NCBI GenBank assembly: GCA_025531455.1
Contig: JAMYHL010000080.1
Location: 1 to 64,000, forward strand
From: Apiotrichum sp. Y4204
Lineage: Eukaryota; Basidiomycota; Tremellomycetes; Trichosporonales; Trichosporonaceae
Direction: 5' to 3'
Length of the DNA stretch: 64,000 nucleotides
In this document: piece by piece, positions 1 to 11,451 of the stretch
Layout: each line of letters begins with the position of its first letter
Numbering within the stretch: position 1 is the first letter of the stretch
The notes under the pieces: generated by a model
Told to the model about the DNA's origin: nothing
What the model saw: the letters and a program-made list of their open reading frames with translations, nothing else
Databases searched by the model: none
Program-made: the position numbers and the translations under genes

Positions 1-1513
1 TCCCCATGCCCGTCGCCGTCGGTCTTGAACGAGCCCGGAGGGCTGTACTGCCTCCTCGCCTTCCGACGGCGCCAGCAGAGAAGGCCACCAACGACGACAA
101 GAAGCAGCACACCAAGGATCGCACCAACACAGATACCGGCAATAGCACCCTTGGAGAGGCCGCCGCTTGATTGTTGTTGTCTGTCGTCAGCCTGTTGCCG
201 AGTTTTAAAGCACAGCGTGTCGCGACGTTCTCCCTAAGAAATTACTCACTTCCGAGCCGCAACGAGCTTTGCCTCGACGGATGGGGGGCGGTATGGCTCG
301 GTAGTCTGCGACGGCGCCTGGACAGTGACGGACGCAAAGCCGCTGCTGTTGCAGGTCTCATTCTTCTGCACAGTGTACACGTTGGTGGCACCGATCGGGT
401 CGTGGTTCGCGTCCACAATGAAGATCACCAGCTGGTCACCTGCGCGCGTGCGTGCGGGGATGGCTGTGGGTCAGTCATTCGTCATGTGAGGCGAGACTTG
501 GAAGGGCAGCAGTTTGAGCACCCCCTCCCCTGTAGGCACCAGGAGACTTACAAAACCCTGAGACCTTCTCGCTGATGATGGATTCGTACGCCTCACCGCC
601 AGGCACGGCAGCCGTGACACGAAGGGGGTAGGCAACCGTGTCGGGCATGCCAGAGAACATGATCTCGTCGCATTGCTGCACGGTTAGCGACCTGAGTGGG
701 GTACCCATTCGGCAAGTCTTGACTCTTCGCGTTGCAGGAACTTACAGAAAGCGTCTGTGGGCGGTCTACGCCGTTGACGGACCATTTGAATCTCCGGGTC
801 AGTCGTTGGTCTCTCGGGATGCCGAATTGATGCACTTACTGAGGGCTCTTCAGGTCATACGCGCGGTCGCCGCAAGACAGGGTGTCGGACTTTGTGATGT
901 TTGAGACACCTCCGTCCTGGAGTAAGCGGCTGAACACAATGGTATGTGTGGGTGGTGTGTGGGTGGCACAGTGCAGCATATCGCACCAGCACATCCTCCG
1001 CTACTCACAAGGTATCCGTCGTCGTCGCCCATGATGAAGAGCGTGTCCTGGTCGAGCGGCACTGTCCCGAGTTAGCGTTAGGTTCCGCCGTCTCCGCAGC
1101 ACCCAAGTCTCCGAGCTCGGAGCTCGGACCCGGCGACCCAGGTGCCACATTCACGTACGCGGCATATTGAAGCGGGCCTGCAGCCAGCCATCCTTGTTGG
1201 GGATCTGCTGGAGCTGGGCGATGGGCTTGGCCTTGACGGCGTGGTTGTTCTTGTCCTGCGTGTTAGACATACATGCGATACATGTGGTGGTGGGTCTCAT
1301 GCTGTGTGGGACCCGTTCCCAGAGGCAGCCATTGTTTGCCAACGATTGTCCCGCCCTACCTAGACTCACAAGCATGTAGATCTGGTAGTCGCCAGCCTTG
1401 CCCATCGAGAACTGAATGTCGAGGTACTGGCAGCTGGTGATGTTAAAGTCGAAGACGAAGGCGTGCGCGGCGCCGACGAGCGCCGCGAGGCCGAGGGTGC
1501 GGAGCACGGCCAT
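1..1513 (-). CDS. Type I single-pass membrane glycoprotein (C-terminus beyond window)
   Basis: Eight exons read on the minus strand: 1513-1370, 1255-1159, 1061-1009, 916-840, 791-746, 675-552, 439-250 and 180 to beyond base 1. All seven junctions keep frame and use GTGAGT, GTAAGT or GTACGT donors. The product starts with a signal peptide (about residues 1-18, ending AAHA). A lumenal/extracellular region follows with several N-glycosylation sequons (NIT, NET, NSS) and paired cysteines. Near the C-terminus a Gly/Ser linker leads into one strong membrane helix (AIAGICVGAILGVLLLVVVG) and a basic stop-transfer segment (CWRRRKARRQ). A short cytoplasmic tail then runs off the window. This topology resembles fungal cell-wall sensors and Mid2-like proteins, but I recognise no defined domain, so the function is open. 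The many small exons are typical of basidiomycetes. The start is the first ATG, preceded by a CT-poor leader. Confidence 0.8.
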
Positions 1514-2730
1514 GGTGGCAGCCCTGCAGTGCAGACGCTTTCAGAGGTGGTGAAGAGAAGAGGGCAAGGGGTTCCACCAGTGGTGAGGACTGTCGAGGAT
1601 CGAAGACGAACGTCGGCGACACCTGGTAAAGTGGGTGATGATCAAGTTGAACAAGTAGATCGTGGTAGCGATGGTGAAGAGGGCGGCGGAGGGGGAAACG
1701 GGCGCGCAGGCGAGACGGGCCAGAAGGACACGCCTCTCCAATCGGTCCATTGTGCGTCCTTCTGTGCTTCTGATTGTGTTACCTGTGAAGCTTGATTGTG
1801 TGCATGGGCCCAGCTGTGTGGAAGGGCAGGCAATAGAGCTGCGGGTCTGGGATCTCGGACAAGCTCTGTCGTCTCTGTCTCTCGATCTCTGCCTCTGGCC
1901 TCTGCCTCTTTTGGCTCGTGAGCAACGCAAAAGCCGCATCCATGACCCCCAGATCTCCCTCCCTCTCATGGCAGCATCCTTTCCTGCGAGGCTCGCGCCT
2001 GCTCAAAGACCAGAGGCCAGAGGGCAGTAACCGCACAGCACGCCAAGACGACAACCTATTAGGCTTCGCGGATCCCCTCTCCCGGTGCCAGAGGTCTCCG
2101 CTGGCCGCTGGTTTTCCGTTGGTCTCCGCTCCTGCTAGTCCGGGGCGGAGGCGGAGACTTTTTACTAATATTACTATTATTGTCTAGAGCTAAGAACCTG
2201 CAATGCTGCTACGACTTGCGACAACGAGCTGTGAGACTGTGAGACTGTACGCTGTGCACCAACCCCTCATACCATGAGACAAGTGTCCCCAAGTGTCCCC
2301 TGTCTCTGCCGTACGCACGCTCAAACTGGAAACAACCACAGACAGGAACCAAAACGTGCCACGAGCAACCACGTTTGGGCAACGACCGCCTCGGATGCAG
2401 ACGACGCGCGCGCGAGCGCGGAGGGCGGTGCCCATGTCCTAGACTCCGATGTCGTAACTCGTAAAATGAGGCATCAGAGCCGAGTGTCTGTGGGAGTGGA
2501 ACCACTTGGATCGTATACCCGTGGATCTCGTCTTACTGCATTATCTGCATATCCTTGCCATAAGACCTGCCGAATCCGCCTGGAGATCATGCATTATCCC
2601 CTGGCAGCCGTTCCAGAAAGCCCAGAGCCGCGACTGAAAGGGTAGCCAAGACCCAGTTGAGGCAGCGGGACAGGGATATAGGGACCCTGCGTGGACGGTA
2701 TATTTGCGCCATGCGGCGCCATGTGCTGCT

Positions 2731-2763
2731 TTGCGCGTTGCGCGTTGCGCGTTGCGCGTTGCG
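2731..2763. repeat. 7-bp tandem repeat (TTGCGCG), about 4.7 copies
   Basis: Perfect tandem array of the unit TTGCGCG, directly visible. It lies in intergenic DNA. Confidence 0.9.
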
Positions 2764-3744
2764 TCCATATATCTCCATCCTCCATCCTCGACTGTACCTG
2801 GCCAGACGACAGCGAGATCGCCCAGTTCACAGGCTGCTTGCGCTGGTGCCGTACAGCCCCGCACAACCGATCAACCACGCACAGTCCATCAGCAATCAAG
2901 TTGCGCTAGCCTATACCTATTCCCAGCACCGATCTCGTGCCTGCACTCTGAATACAGAGTACGCAGCTGCGTTCTGAACACTGGACGGCACAGCACCAGA
3001 ACAAGTGCGGTACATTCGGTGCTCGGTGCTTGTTCGCGCGGCGCCCTCACGTGCACACAGTAATACTAAATGTCAAAGCACACCAGTCATATTTTTGACT
3101 GACGAGTTGCGGGGGAGTGGAATACACGAAGAGCGGACACACGGGGGAGGTGGCGCAGTCGCCTCGTCGCTTGCTGTGCATGCATGTACAGAACGAGCGC
3201 TGCCGGCGCGCAAGCTCTGCACATTGCGCGCACATCACGTATGTGGCGGACACAAACGCAGACTTTACGGAATGCGAACCCTTTCACTCCGTCCCGCGAC
3301 CGGGGGCGGGGGGGGCGGCCTAATCTCTCGCCAACCCCAAGGCTCCTATTGGTATTGTGTGCGCGTTTTCTGCATGCCACATGCAGCATGCTGTGTGGCT
3401 GCTTGCCACATGTGGCGGTCCGCCCGGCTTGCAACCCCGTACGGCACACACTCCGAGGCGCGAGACAACGATAGCAATTGTTGATGTTGGGGACTTGTTG
3501 ATGATCGACAGGGTATACAAGACACACCTTGCATTCCTGAGTTATGGCCGGCGGCACCGGCGGTATGGGGACACGTTACGCGTAGCATTTGTTTCACTAC
3601 TCATACGCAAAGGAGGTGAGACACAGCACTTGGCAGCTTGGCGGGTTTTCTCGACGGAAGCAACGTTCGGAAACAAAGAGACTAAAGATTATCGAGACTA
3701 GTGATGTTCTTCAGGAGGCCAGGAGGAGGTCATCCCAGTCCCGT

Positions 3745-3771
3745 AACATCAGCAACATCAGCAACATCAGC
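3745..3771. repeat. 9-bp tandem repeat (AACATCAGC), 3 copies
   Basis: Three perfect copies of a 9-bp unit in intergenic DNA. Confidence 0.85.
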
Positions 3772-4777
3772 GAAGCCACACACATCCCGTGTTCTCAGAG
3801 CATGAGAATGCTGCCGCACATGACATACACAACGGTTTCCGTTGGAGCTTTGATCTTTGACCAGGAATGAGATGTTCGGAATAGAACGTTTGTAGATCGA
3901 TCACCGATGCAGCAGTTGCAGGGACCTGCAGGTACGAACGCCACACACAATTTCTCACTGACGCCGAGTGAGCCCATGCATGGGCCCTCGCCTTTGCTGT
4001 GCTCATTCAAGGTGCTGGATCACCTCGATATCTCGTCATCCGTTCGAGGGGAGACACTCGACGGAACGTCAGAGCATTATAGCTAGGAGCCAGCGACATC
4101 GACTCTATTCTGTCGGGCAGAGCATCGTCCAACCATTGATCCTATCGCGACTCTCTGAGCGCGACTGTCGACCAAATCGCAACTCACGTGGAGTTTAAAA
4201 CTCCTCACGCGACCCACATCGTTCTCACGTTCTCACGCTGAATGACGCCTGGGGGTGTGTATCTTGGACGAGAGCCAATTGGCGCCGAGAAGCGCGACCA
4301 CTAGGTGTGGCGATATGACGTTGTCAGGATCAGTAGTGCGTCCACCAGACCACCACCGATGACGCTCCACATTCATGAACGACCCGCGAGACGACCATGT
4401 TCATTAGGCGACCGTGATCTCCGCGGCAAGTCTTCATGCACGTCTGAAGGTCTGACAGCGGAGTCGGACGCTGGGCATAACACTGTGTTCCCGGAGATGC
4501 ATCGATGGCGAGCACGATGCATGGAGGAATTGTGATGGCCGTCTGGCCGGAGACTGTCCGACTCGGGAACCTTACGGCATTGTCTTCGAGGAGCGTCTGG
4601 GCCTTTTTCGGCTGTCCGCCATCTGTCGGGCCTGTCGGGGGTTGAGCATGTTCTACGGTCATACGAATACTGGGAGTCGTCGTCTGACAACCAAGTAGAT
4701 AAGTAGCCAGTGACGCAGATCCCAAGATTCTCATATCCACCAACTTTCTCATATCAACTCCACACACCTCTCCCACC

Positions 4778-5440
4778 ATGGCCGACGAAGTAACGCCCTA
4801 CGACCCGACTCCGCAGCTGGAGCGTCCGATCCTGGGTCCCGAGGACTCTCTCCCGCGCATCTCGTACAAGATCCTGCAGCGGGGCGTGACGAGCGGCGCG
4901 ATCACCCGCGAGGACATCCGCCACGTCCGCTCCGCGGGCTGGTTTGAGACGGTCGGTATATTTGCGGGATCGCTCGCCGCCATTCCCATCTACGACCGCA
5001 TCCGCCGCGCGCGCCCGCTCCTCCCCCGCATCGTGCCGTTCACGTTTACGCTCGCGACCATGAGCATCTCCTCGTTTGCCGGATACACCCTTGGCATGGC
5101 CGCGGGGCACTACTATCTCGTCCGCAAGATTGGCAACAAGTGAGTATGATGAAGTGCAGTACCGCAAGCCGCGATGGAGACTTTGCGGAACAGAGTGTGA
5201 CCGAGTGCCTTCGGAGCTCAGCAGCTTTTAAACGCGAAACCAGTTCACTTCCCCCCAAATCCCACTCATGGCCACTCCCTGACACTCAGCAAATGCGCTG
5301 CGTTCCAGCACATGCGCGAGGCGCAGATCGCCGAGGAGATCGACACGCGGGCCGACCTCGAAAAGGACTTTGCAGCCCGCCTGCGCGGGGACGCCGCAAA
5401 CGCCGAGCTTAGGCCCAAGGACCAGACGCGGCCGTCGTAA
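4778..5440 (+). CDS. Small two-helix membrane protein, OCIA-like
   Basis: Two exons, 4778-5139 and 5290-5440, joined across a GTGAGT...CTCAG intron, give 170 residues. The first ATG has a good context (CCACCATGG). The protein has a charged N-terminus and a first hydrophobic stretch around residues 68-83 (GIFAGSLAAIPIY). A second long one follows at about residues 90-113 (FTFTLATMSISSFAGYTLGM). The C-terminal tail after the intron is charged and soluble (HMREAQIAEEIDTRADLEKDF). The order 'charged helix, GWFETV, two helices, HYYLVRK' is reminiscent of the OCIA domain of mitochondrial and endosomal membrane proteins. I judge that by eye only. Location in mitochondria is inference. The alternative is simply an uncharacterised fungal membrane protein. 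Confidence 0.75.
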
Positions 5441-7186
5441 CAGTCGGGGGAGAATATTGCGTAGGAAAAGAAGAATACAACTGGATGGAGGTGGCTCTGA
5501 ACATGAAGCTGTTCTGGCAGAGGACTGGTATCCCTGGCGATTGGGCCTTTGTTCTGCTTGACTGGCGTAGCGGACGGCTAACAAGTACCCAACCCGTAGA
5601 CTCTTACATGTCCTGGTCACTAAGCACTGCACGGTTGCCCTAACGCGCTCATCCATCGCAGCTGTTACTTCAACACCCCTATCTCTCGAGGAACTCATAC
5701 CATACCGGTTACCGCGGACTGCCGACCGCAGTCTACGAGAGCCCAAGTCGGCGATTTCTAGCTTACTGGGGAAGTCGTAGGGCCGATATGGCTAGGGATT
5801 ACCAGGTAATTGGTGAGTCGTTGACTAAGTGTGCCGTCGGCCAGCTACATGTCCACGAGAGCCCTGTATTCCTCTGCATCTCCTTTCATTAAAGTAGCAA
5901 CTTTGTCTTTATATCATTGCCGAGAGGCTCCAAAAGGGGGTTTGTGCAACTACCGCAGTCCCAGGGCCATCCTGGCAACACTCAGAAGATCAAGGAATGG
6001 GGCTGTGGGACTGACATCCCCAAGCATTTCTGGAAACTGCCGAACCAGAACAGCAATGAAACGAGGCAATGGCTACGCATCACCGCCGCCCAAACATGAA
6101 AATCAGGGGCAGACGATCCCATGATTTTCTCGCCGACAATCTCCCGGTACCCCAGTAAGGATGCAGTGATCTGCGTCGAGGTTTGATACCTCTGATATCT
6201 CTGATTCAAGTGATGCTGTGGCGTATCATACTGGATTGCTGCACAATTGGTATGGCTATCGGCGGTCTTGGCATTCCGCATTTTCCCATCGCGAGGGGTG
6301 TCAAGTATCCGAGATAAGAAGTTGCAAAGCTATTCTGGCGTGTTTATCTATTGTTACAAGGTCGTGATTGTTACTGTTTCCTCTGTTCATCACTTTTCCA
6401 GGTGCTCCATACTTTTCTCAATGATCTAATAGCTCAATGGCGATCAAGCGGCCAGAAGCCATCTGCCCATCTGTTTGCACCCTTCCCTGTGAACCTCTGG
6501 TCGCAATCGACCCCAGCCAGACTCTCAGACCCTCAGCTCCTTTGCCATTTCAGCATTCAGTAGCGGTGTCCACGAGAATCCCCTGAACGCCGATCCCCCA
6601 CTCCGACGATCTGCGAAGCTGCAAAGGATCTCCTGATCGTCAAGCTTTGAGATCCTCCCTCCCTTTTGCGATCAACAGCTTGAAGATCTGCGGTTTGGCT
6701 CAGGGCCTTGGTGCACGTGCGTTTTTGTCACGTGATGTGTTTCACAAGGCCCGGAGCAGCGGCCGAATGGGGGAGTGATTTTTTGAGGTTTTTTTTTTTC
6801 AAGCTGCCCCTTATCTCCACCGGGGAAAGAGACACGGATGAGAGTGGTGACACCACCGCCGCCGCTGCTGCTCCTGGCGCGACCACTCCCGGGGCCACGA
6901 CAATTTCTTTCGATCTTTCATTCCCTCTTTTTTGCATCTCAACATCTCCTCATCGCGGAAAGAGGCCACATTGCGCGCGCTGTGTACTTGTCCTACTATC
7001 TCACCACTCTACCGCTGTAAAACTATAGTATATTCCCCTCCCGTGTGTCTGTTCGCCACCGCCGTAATTTTCAACCCCATCGTCGAACAAGGAACAAAAA
7101 AAAAAAAATCTGCGCAAACAGTAGATCCACCACCTCCTTCCTCCAACCCCCTCGTCCAACCACTCAGGACCTAATAGGCAACGGCA
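5441..7186. other. Intergenic / EF-3 promoter and leader
   Basis: No supported gene. The part next to EF-3 carries a poly-T run near 6790, an A run near 7097-7108 and a C/T/A-rich, G-poor leader just before the start codon. G-poor leaders of this kind are usual upstream of highly expressed fungal genes. Confidence 0.5.
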
Positions 7187-10100
7187 ATGCCCACCGCTAC
7201 CCCCAGCCCGCTTCCCGCGACTCCGCTCGCGGAGGAGCTGACCAAGCTCGCCTCGGCCCCCACCAACGCCGACGCCAAGGCGATCGCGGACGGCATCGCG
7301 CTTACCCTCAAGAAGGACCCCCGCACGATTGAGGCTATCGAGAATGCCAAGATTGTCGAGGTCGTCAAGCTCTGGGTCGCGTCCAAGAGCGGCTTTGAGC
7401 GCGAGTCGGCTCCCGTGCTTGTCGAGCGTATTTGCCGCACCATCGGCGCCGGCGTCCAGGGCGTCTTCATCCCCATCATTCCCATCCTCCTCACCCTCTC
7501 CATGGACAAGGGCCAGCCCGTCCGCACGGCGGTTAACACCGCGATCAAGGCCCTGATCAAGATCTGCCCGCCCGAGGCGACGCGCCCCGTCATCCAGTCT
7601 CTTACCCGCGCCCTCGAAGAGTGCAAGGGCTGGCGCTCCAAGGTCGCTGCTTGCAAGGCGATCGAGGAGCTCGTCAAGCCTGGTGCCGAGGAGTGGGTCG
7701 CCATGGAGCTTGGTGAGACGATTCCGATTGTCGAAAAGGCCATGCACGACACCAAGGCCGAGGTCGCCGCGGCTGCTACTAAGGCTGCCACCACCCTCTG
7801 CGGAACCCTCCCTAACCCGGATGTCCTCAAGCACGTCAACCTCCTTGTCCACGCCATGGCGTCTCCCGCCGCCGTCCCGAAGACCATCAAGGGATTGAGC
7901 TCCACCACCTTTGTGGCCGAGGTTACTGGCCCCACCCTGGCCGTTATGGTCCCCCTCCTCACCCGTGCTCTCAAGGAGCGCTCCACCGACACGCAGCGCA
8001 TGACCTGCGTCGTTATCGGCAACCTCGTGAAGCTTGTCCGCGACCCGACTGTCGCTGCCCGTTACCTCGGCTCCCTTGTCACTGGTGTTGAGCAGATCGC
8101 CACCGGTGCCGCCTTCCCCGAGATCCGTGCCTTTGCCCAGAATGCCCTCGACATTCTCCACGGCGCCGGTGCATCGGCGACCGCCACCCCCCTTCCTCCC
8201 CGTGACGTTATTGCGTCGGTCAACGAGACGCTGCAGGTCATGGCGCCCTTCATCGACGTTCCCAACTTCCCCAAGAAGCCGACCGTTCCTCTTGGTGCTA
8301 TGTGGTCGATGCCCAACAACCCGGTCGTTGCCAACGCGATCGAGCACGAGGCGAACATTATTGCCGACCTCGTCGACCTCCGCCGCTTCGATGCGGAGAT
8401 CTGGGAGGGCAAGGCGGTTGCCTCGTTCTTTAAGCTCCTTATGGGCTCCGAGACCGGTCCCACTGTTGCCACCTCCCTCCGCAAGGCGTTTATGGACCTC
8501 GACAGGGCCAGGTTTGCGCCCCCGGAGGAGGACGACGAGACTGACGGCCCCCTTGTCTGCGACATTCAGTTCTCGCTCGCCTACGGTGGTCTTCTCCTCC
8601 TCAACCACACCAACCTCAAGCTCCGCCGTGGCCGCCGCTACGGTATCTGCGCCGCCAACGGTGCTGGAAAGTCCACCCTCATGAAGGCCATCCGTGACGG
8701 CAAGGTCGAGGGCTTCCCCCCTCCCGACGAGCTCCGTACCATCATGGTGGAGCACGCCCTCCAGGGCGAGGACACCTCAGCCGCGATTGTTGACTTTATC
8801 GCCGCTGACCCCAAGCTTGCCGGCCGCGAGCGCAAGGAGGTTGCCGACATGCTCCTCTCTGTCGGCTTTTCTGAGGAGAAGCAGCAGGACCCCGTCGCCT
8901 CGCTCTCTGGTGGTTGGAAGATGAAGCTCGAGCTTGCTCGTGCCATGCTTATCGGTGCCGACATTCTCCTCCTCGATGAGCCTACCAACCACTTGGACGT
9001 CCAGACTGTTGCTTGGCTTGAGGACTACCTCAACAACCTTCCCCAGATGACCTGCATGATCGTCTCGCACGACTCTGGTTTCCTCGACAATGTCTGTACC
9101 GACATTATCCATTACGAGCAGAAGAAGCTTGTCTACTACAAGGGCAACCTTTCCAAGTTTGTTGAGCGTGTCCCCGCCGCCAAGTCGTACTACACTCTTG
9201 CGGCCACGTCGATCAAGTTCACCTTCCCCCCGCCCGGTAACCTGGTCGGTGTGCGTTCCAACACGCGTGCGATTCTCAAGCTCTCAAACTGTACCTTCAC
9301 CTACCCCGGTGCTTCCAAGCCCTCGCTCAAGAACGCCACTTGCTCTCTCTCGCTCTCGTCGCGTGTCGGTGTTGTCGGCCCCAACGGTGCCGGCAAGTCG
9401 ACCCTCATCAAGCTCCTCACCGGCGAGACGGTTCCCCAGGAGGGTACCGTGCACAAGCACCCCGCGCTCCGTGTCGGTTACGTCGCCCAGCACGCGTTCC
9501 ACCACATCAACCAGCACCTCGACAAGACTGCCGTTCAGTACATCCAGTGGCGTTACCAGGACGGTCACGACCGTGAGATGCTCGAGAAGGCGACCCGTGT
9601 CCTCACCGACGAGGACATTGAGATGATGGAGCGTCCTATTGAGGGCCGCAACGGCGAGCTCCGCAAGATTGAGTGCATCCTCGGTCGCCAGAAGCTCAAG
9701 AAGTCGTTCCAGTACGAGATCAAGTTCAAGGGTCTCGACCACAGGTGGAACGCCTGGATTCCCCGTGACGTCCTTCTCGAGAAGGGCTTCCAGAAGCTGG
9801 TCGGCCAGTTTGACGACATGGAGTCGTCTCGTGAGGGTGCCGGTATGCGTGACACTTCCGCTGCTGCCGTCCGTGAGGTCCTCGAGGCCGTCGGTCTTGA
9901 CGGCGACATTGCCCAGTACAACGAGATGTCTGGTCTCTCCGGTGGTCAGAAGGTCAAGGTCGTCATTGCCGCGTCCATGTTCAACCGCCCGCAGTGTCTC
10001 TTCCTCGACGAGCCTACCAACTTCTTGGACCGTGAGGCGCTTGGTGGTCTCGCCGTTGCCATTCGCGAGTGGGGAGGTGCGGTGTGCATCATTTCGCACT

Positions 10101-10528
10101 CGACCGAGTTTGTCTCGGCGCTCTGCCCCGAGATCTGGAACGTCGACAACGGTGTTCTCACCCACGCTGGCCGCGTTGCCCTCGCGGACGAGAACTTTGA
10201 CGACTCGGCTCCCAACTCGCGTGTTCCCTCGTCGCGCGGCACGCCCCGCACTGGCGCCGCCACCCCCATGACCGGCGACGCGACGCCCATGTCCGCGCTC
10301 ACCTCCGCCGCGACCTCTGCCGTCAACTCCACCGTCAACTCTACTGTCAACTCTGAGGCTGAGGACGCCGACCTTGCCAAGCTGGCCAAGCTCGCGCTCA
10401 AGCCGAAGAAGAAGAAGAAGAAGACGCGTAACGAGATCAAGGCGCAGGAGGAGCGTCGCCGCATCCGCAAGCTCAACTGGCTGACGTACGGCGGCGAGCG
10501 TGAGCCCGACACTGATGATGACGAATAG
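7187..10528 (+). CDS. TEF3: Translation elongation factor 3 (EF-3), ABC-F ATPase
   Basis: Single uninterrupted frame of 1113 residues; Saccharomyces EF-3 has 1044. It is a cytoplasmic, ribosome-bound ATPase that releases E-site tRNA and helps eEF1A deliver aminoacyl-tRNA; the factor is characteristic of fungi. The N-terminal ~330 residues are HEAT-repeat-like. Cassette 1 has Walker A GAGKST near residue 490, signature LSGGW near 573 and Walker B LLLDEPTNHLD near 593. Cassette 2 has Walker A NGAGKST near 733, signature LSGGQ near 917 and Walker B CLFLDEPTNFLD near 938. A chromodomain-like insertion lies between Walker A and signature of cassette 2, at about 822-875 (RKIECILGR... to ...RWNAWIPRDVL). 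The tail is Ser/Thr/Ala-rich, then a lysine run and an acidic end (DTDDDE). Strong C-ending codon bias suggests high expression and explains long antisense frames. Identification is secure. Confidence 0.98.
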   Translation: MPTATPSPLPATPLAEELTKLASAPTNADAKAIADGIALTLKKDPRTIEAIENAKIVEVVKLWVASKSGFERESAPVLVERICRTIGAGVQGVFIPIIPILLTLSMDKGQPVRTAVNTAIKALIKICPPEATRPVIQSLTRALEECKGWRSKVAACKAIEELVKPGAEEWVAMELGETIPIVEKAMHDTKAEVAAAATKAATTLCGTLPNPDVLKHVNLLVHAMASPAAVPKTIKGLSSTTFVAEVTGPTLAVMVPLLTRALKERSTDTQRMTCVVIGNLVKLVRDPTVAARYLGSLVTGVEQIATGAAFPEIRAFAQNALDILHGAGASATATPLPPRDVIASVNETLQVMAPFIDVPNFPKKPTVPLGAMWSMPNNPVVANAIEHEANIIADLVDLRRFDAEIWEGKAVASFFKLLMGSETGPTVATSLRKAFMDLDRARFAPPEEDDETDGPLVCDIQFSLAYGGLLLLNHTNLKLRRGRRYGICAANGAGKSTLMKAIRDGKVEGFPPPDELRTIMVEHALQGEDTSAAIVDFIAADPKLAGRERKEVADMLLSVGFSEEKQQDPVASLSGGWKMKLELARAMLIGADILLLDEPTNHLDVQTVAWLEDYLNNLPQMTCMIVSHDSGFLDNVCTDIIHYEQKKLVYYKGNLSKFVERVPAAKSYYTLAATSIKFTFPPPGNLVGVRSNTRAILKLSNCTFTYPGASKPSLKNATCSLSLSSRVGVVGPNGAGKSTLIKLLTGETVPQEGTVHKHPALRVGYVAQHAFHHINQHLDKTAVQYIQWRYQDGHDREMLEKATRVLTDEDIEMMERPIEGRNGELRKIECILGRQKLKKSFQYEIKFKGLDHRWNAWIPRDVLLEKGFQKLVGQFDDMESSREGAGMRDTSAAAVREVLEAVGLDGDIAQYNEMSGLSGGQKVKVVIAASMFNRPQCLFLDEPTNFLDREALGGLAVAIREWGGAVCIISHSTEFVSALCPEIWNVDNGVLTHAGRVALADENFDDSAPNSRVPSSRGTPRTGAATPMTGDATPMSALTSAATSAVNSTVNSTVNSEAEDADLAKLAKLALKPKKKKKKTRNEIKAQEERRRIRKLNWLTYGGEREPDTDDDE

Positions 10529-11451
10529 ACGCGCGATCATGTTCCATGTCCGCCCCCTGTACATTTGTCGTAGATTTTTGTAGACGCTGCATGGTTAGAT
10601 ACCCGCAATAGACGGATCGATGGATCTTGTTAGACTCTATTGTGCCGGAGCTGCAGCCGCCGGGATCGGATCTCCGTCGACGCCGCGGAGACCAGTGGTG
10701 AGTGAGTCTATCTTTAGCCATCGAGGATATTCGCCATGTGCGTGTCTGGTATCTGGATGGTGTGGTGATCATTATCGGTGTCAACTGGCCAACGTCTCAA
10801 CGACGCTCATCAACGTCAGTCGCGTCTGGACATAGAGCTACGTGCATACCACTCATCCGAACCTTATAATCCGCGACGCGACAAACCCACAACCCACGTT
10901 CGTGCATTTGCGAGCATTCTACAATTTTCTAGCTTATCAATCTAGTTCCAATTCCGGTTTCTCACTGCGTGTTCCAGTTGTGGACAAGCCAAGCCGTTGC
11001 TGGCCGCCGGAACTAGGCACGCGCCTGGGCCTGCGGGCGTGCGGGTGTTTCCGTCAGCGGCTTGGCTCAGCGGCCCAGCAGCGACAACGACAGCGGCAAC
11101 TGGCGGGGATCGGGCAACTTGCCCTGCTCGACCTGCTCGGTTACGGTGGGATAAGCTCCGCGCCGCCGGCCATCTCCGGCCCGAGGTGACATGCCGCGCG
11201 CGCATATTTTCCGAGCCAGATCTCACTTCACACACACACTACCCGTCATGCCGTTGCGGTTGCGTTTCTTGGAGTCCATTTTTTTTAATGCATACTGTGT
11301 AATTTCCATGTTGGAGAGATGTTGAGTTTGGATATACTACGACTACGACATACTTGACGCCTGATTGATATCGCTGGGGACAGCGACAAACAGCCACACA
11401 CAGAGCTCATTACAGAATCCCACCACACGACACACGGCACACGTACACACA
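10529..11451. other. Intergenic, EF-3 3' end and MFS promoter
   Basis: Nothing coding is supported. The region separates two genes read in the same direction. Confidence 0.5.

Larger units (their letters stand above)
1514..4777. other. Intergenic, 3.3 kb, no supported gene
   Basis: Short open frames exist on both strands, but none combines with plausible splice sites into a recognisable protein. The stretch holds the divergent 5' regions of the glycoprotein gene (left) and the small membrane protein gene (right), plus two short tandem repeats listed separately. Confidence 0.5.

Noticed and set aside
7001..8755. 584-codon minus-strand open frame opposite EF-3
   Set aside because: Shadow of strong C-ending codon bias in EF-3; the product is Gly/Arg/Asp-rich low-complexity with no domain.
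9284..10564. 426-codon minus-strand open frame opposite the EF-3 C-terminal half
   Set aside because: Same codon-bias artefact; EF-3 on the other strand is unambiguous.
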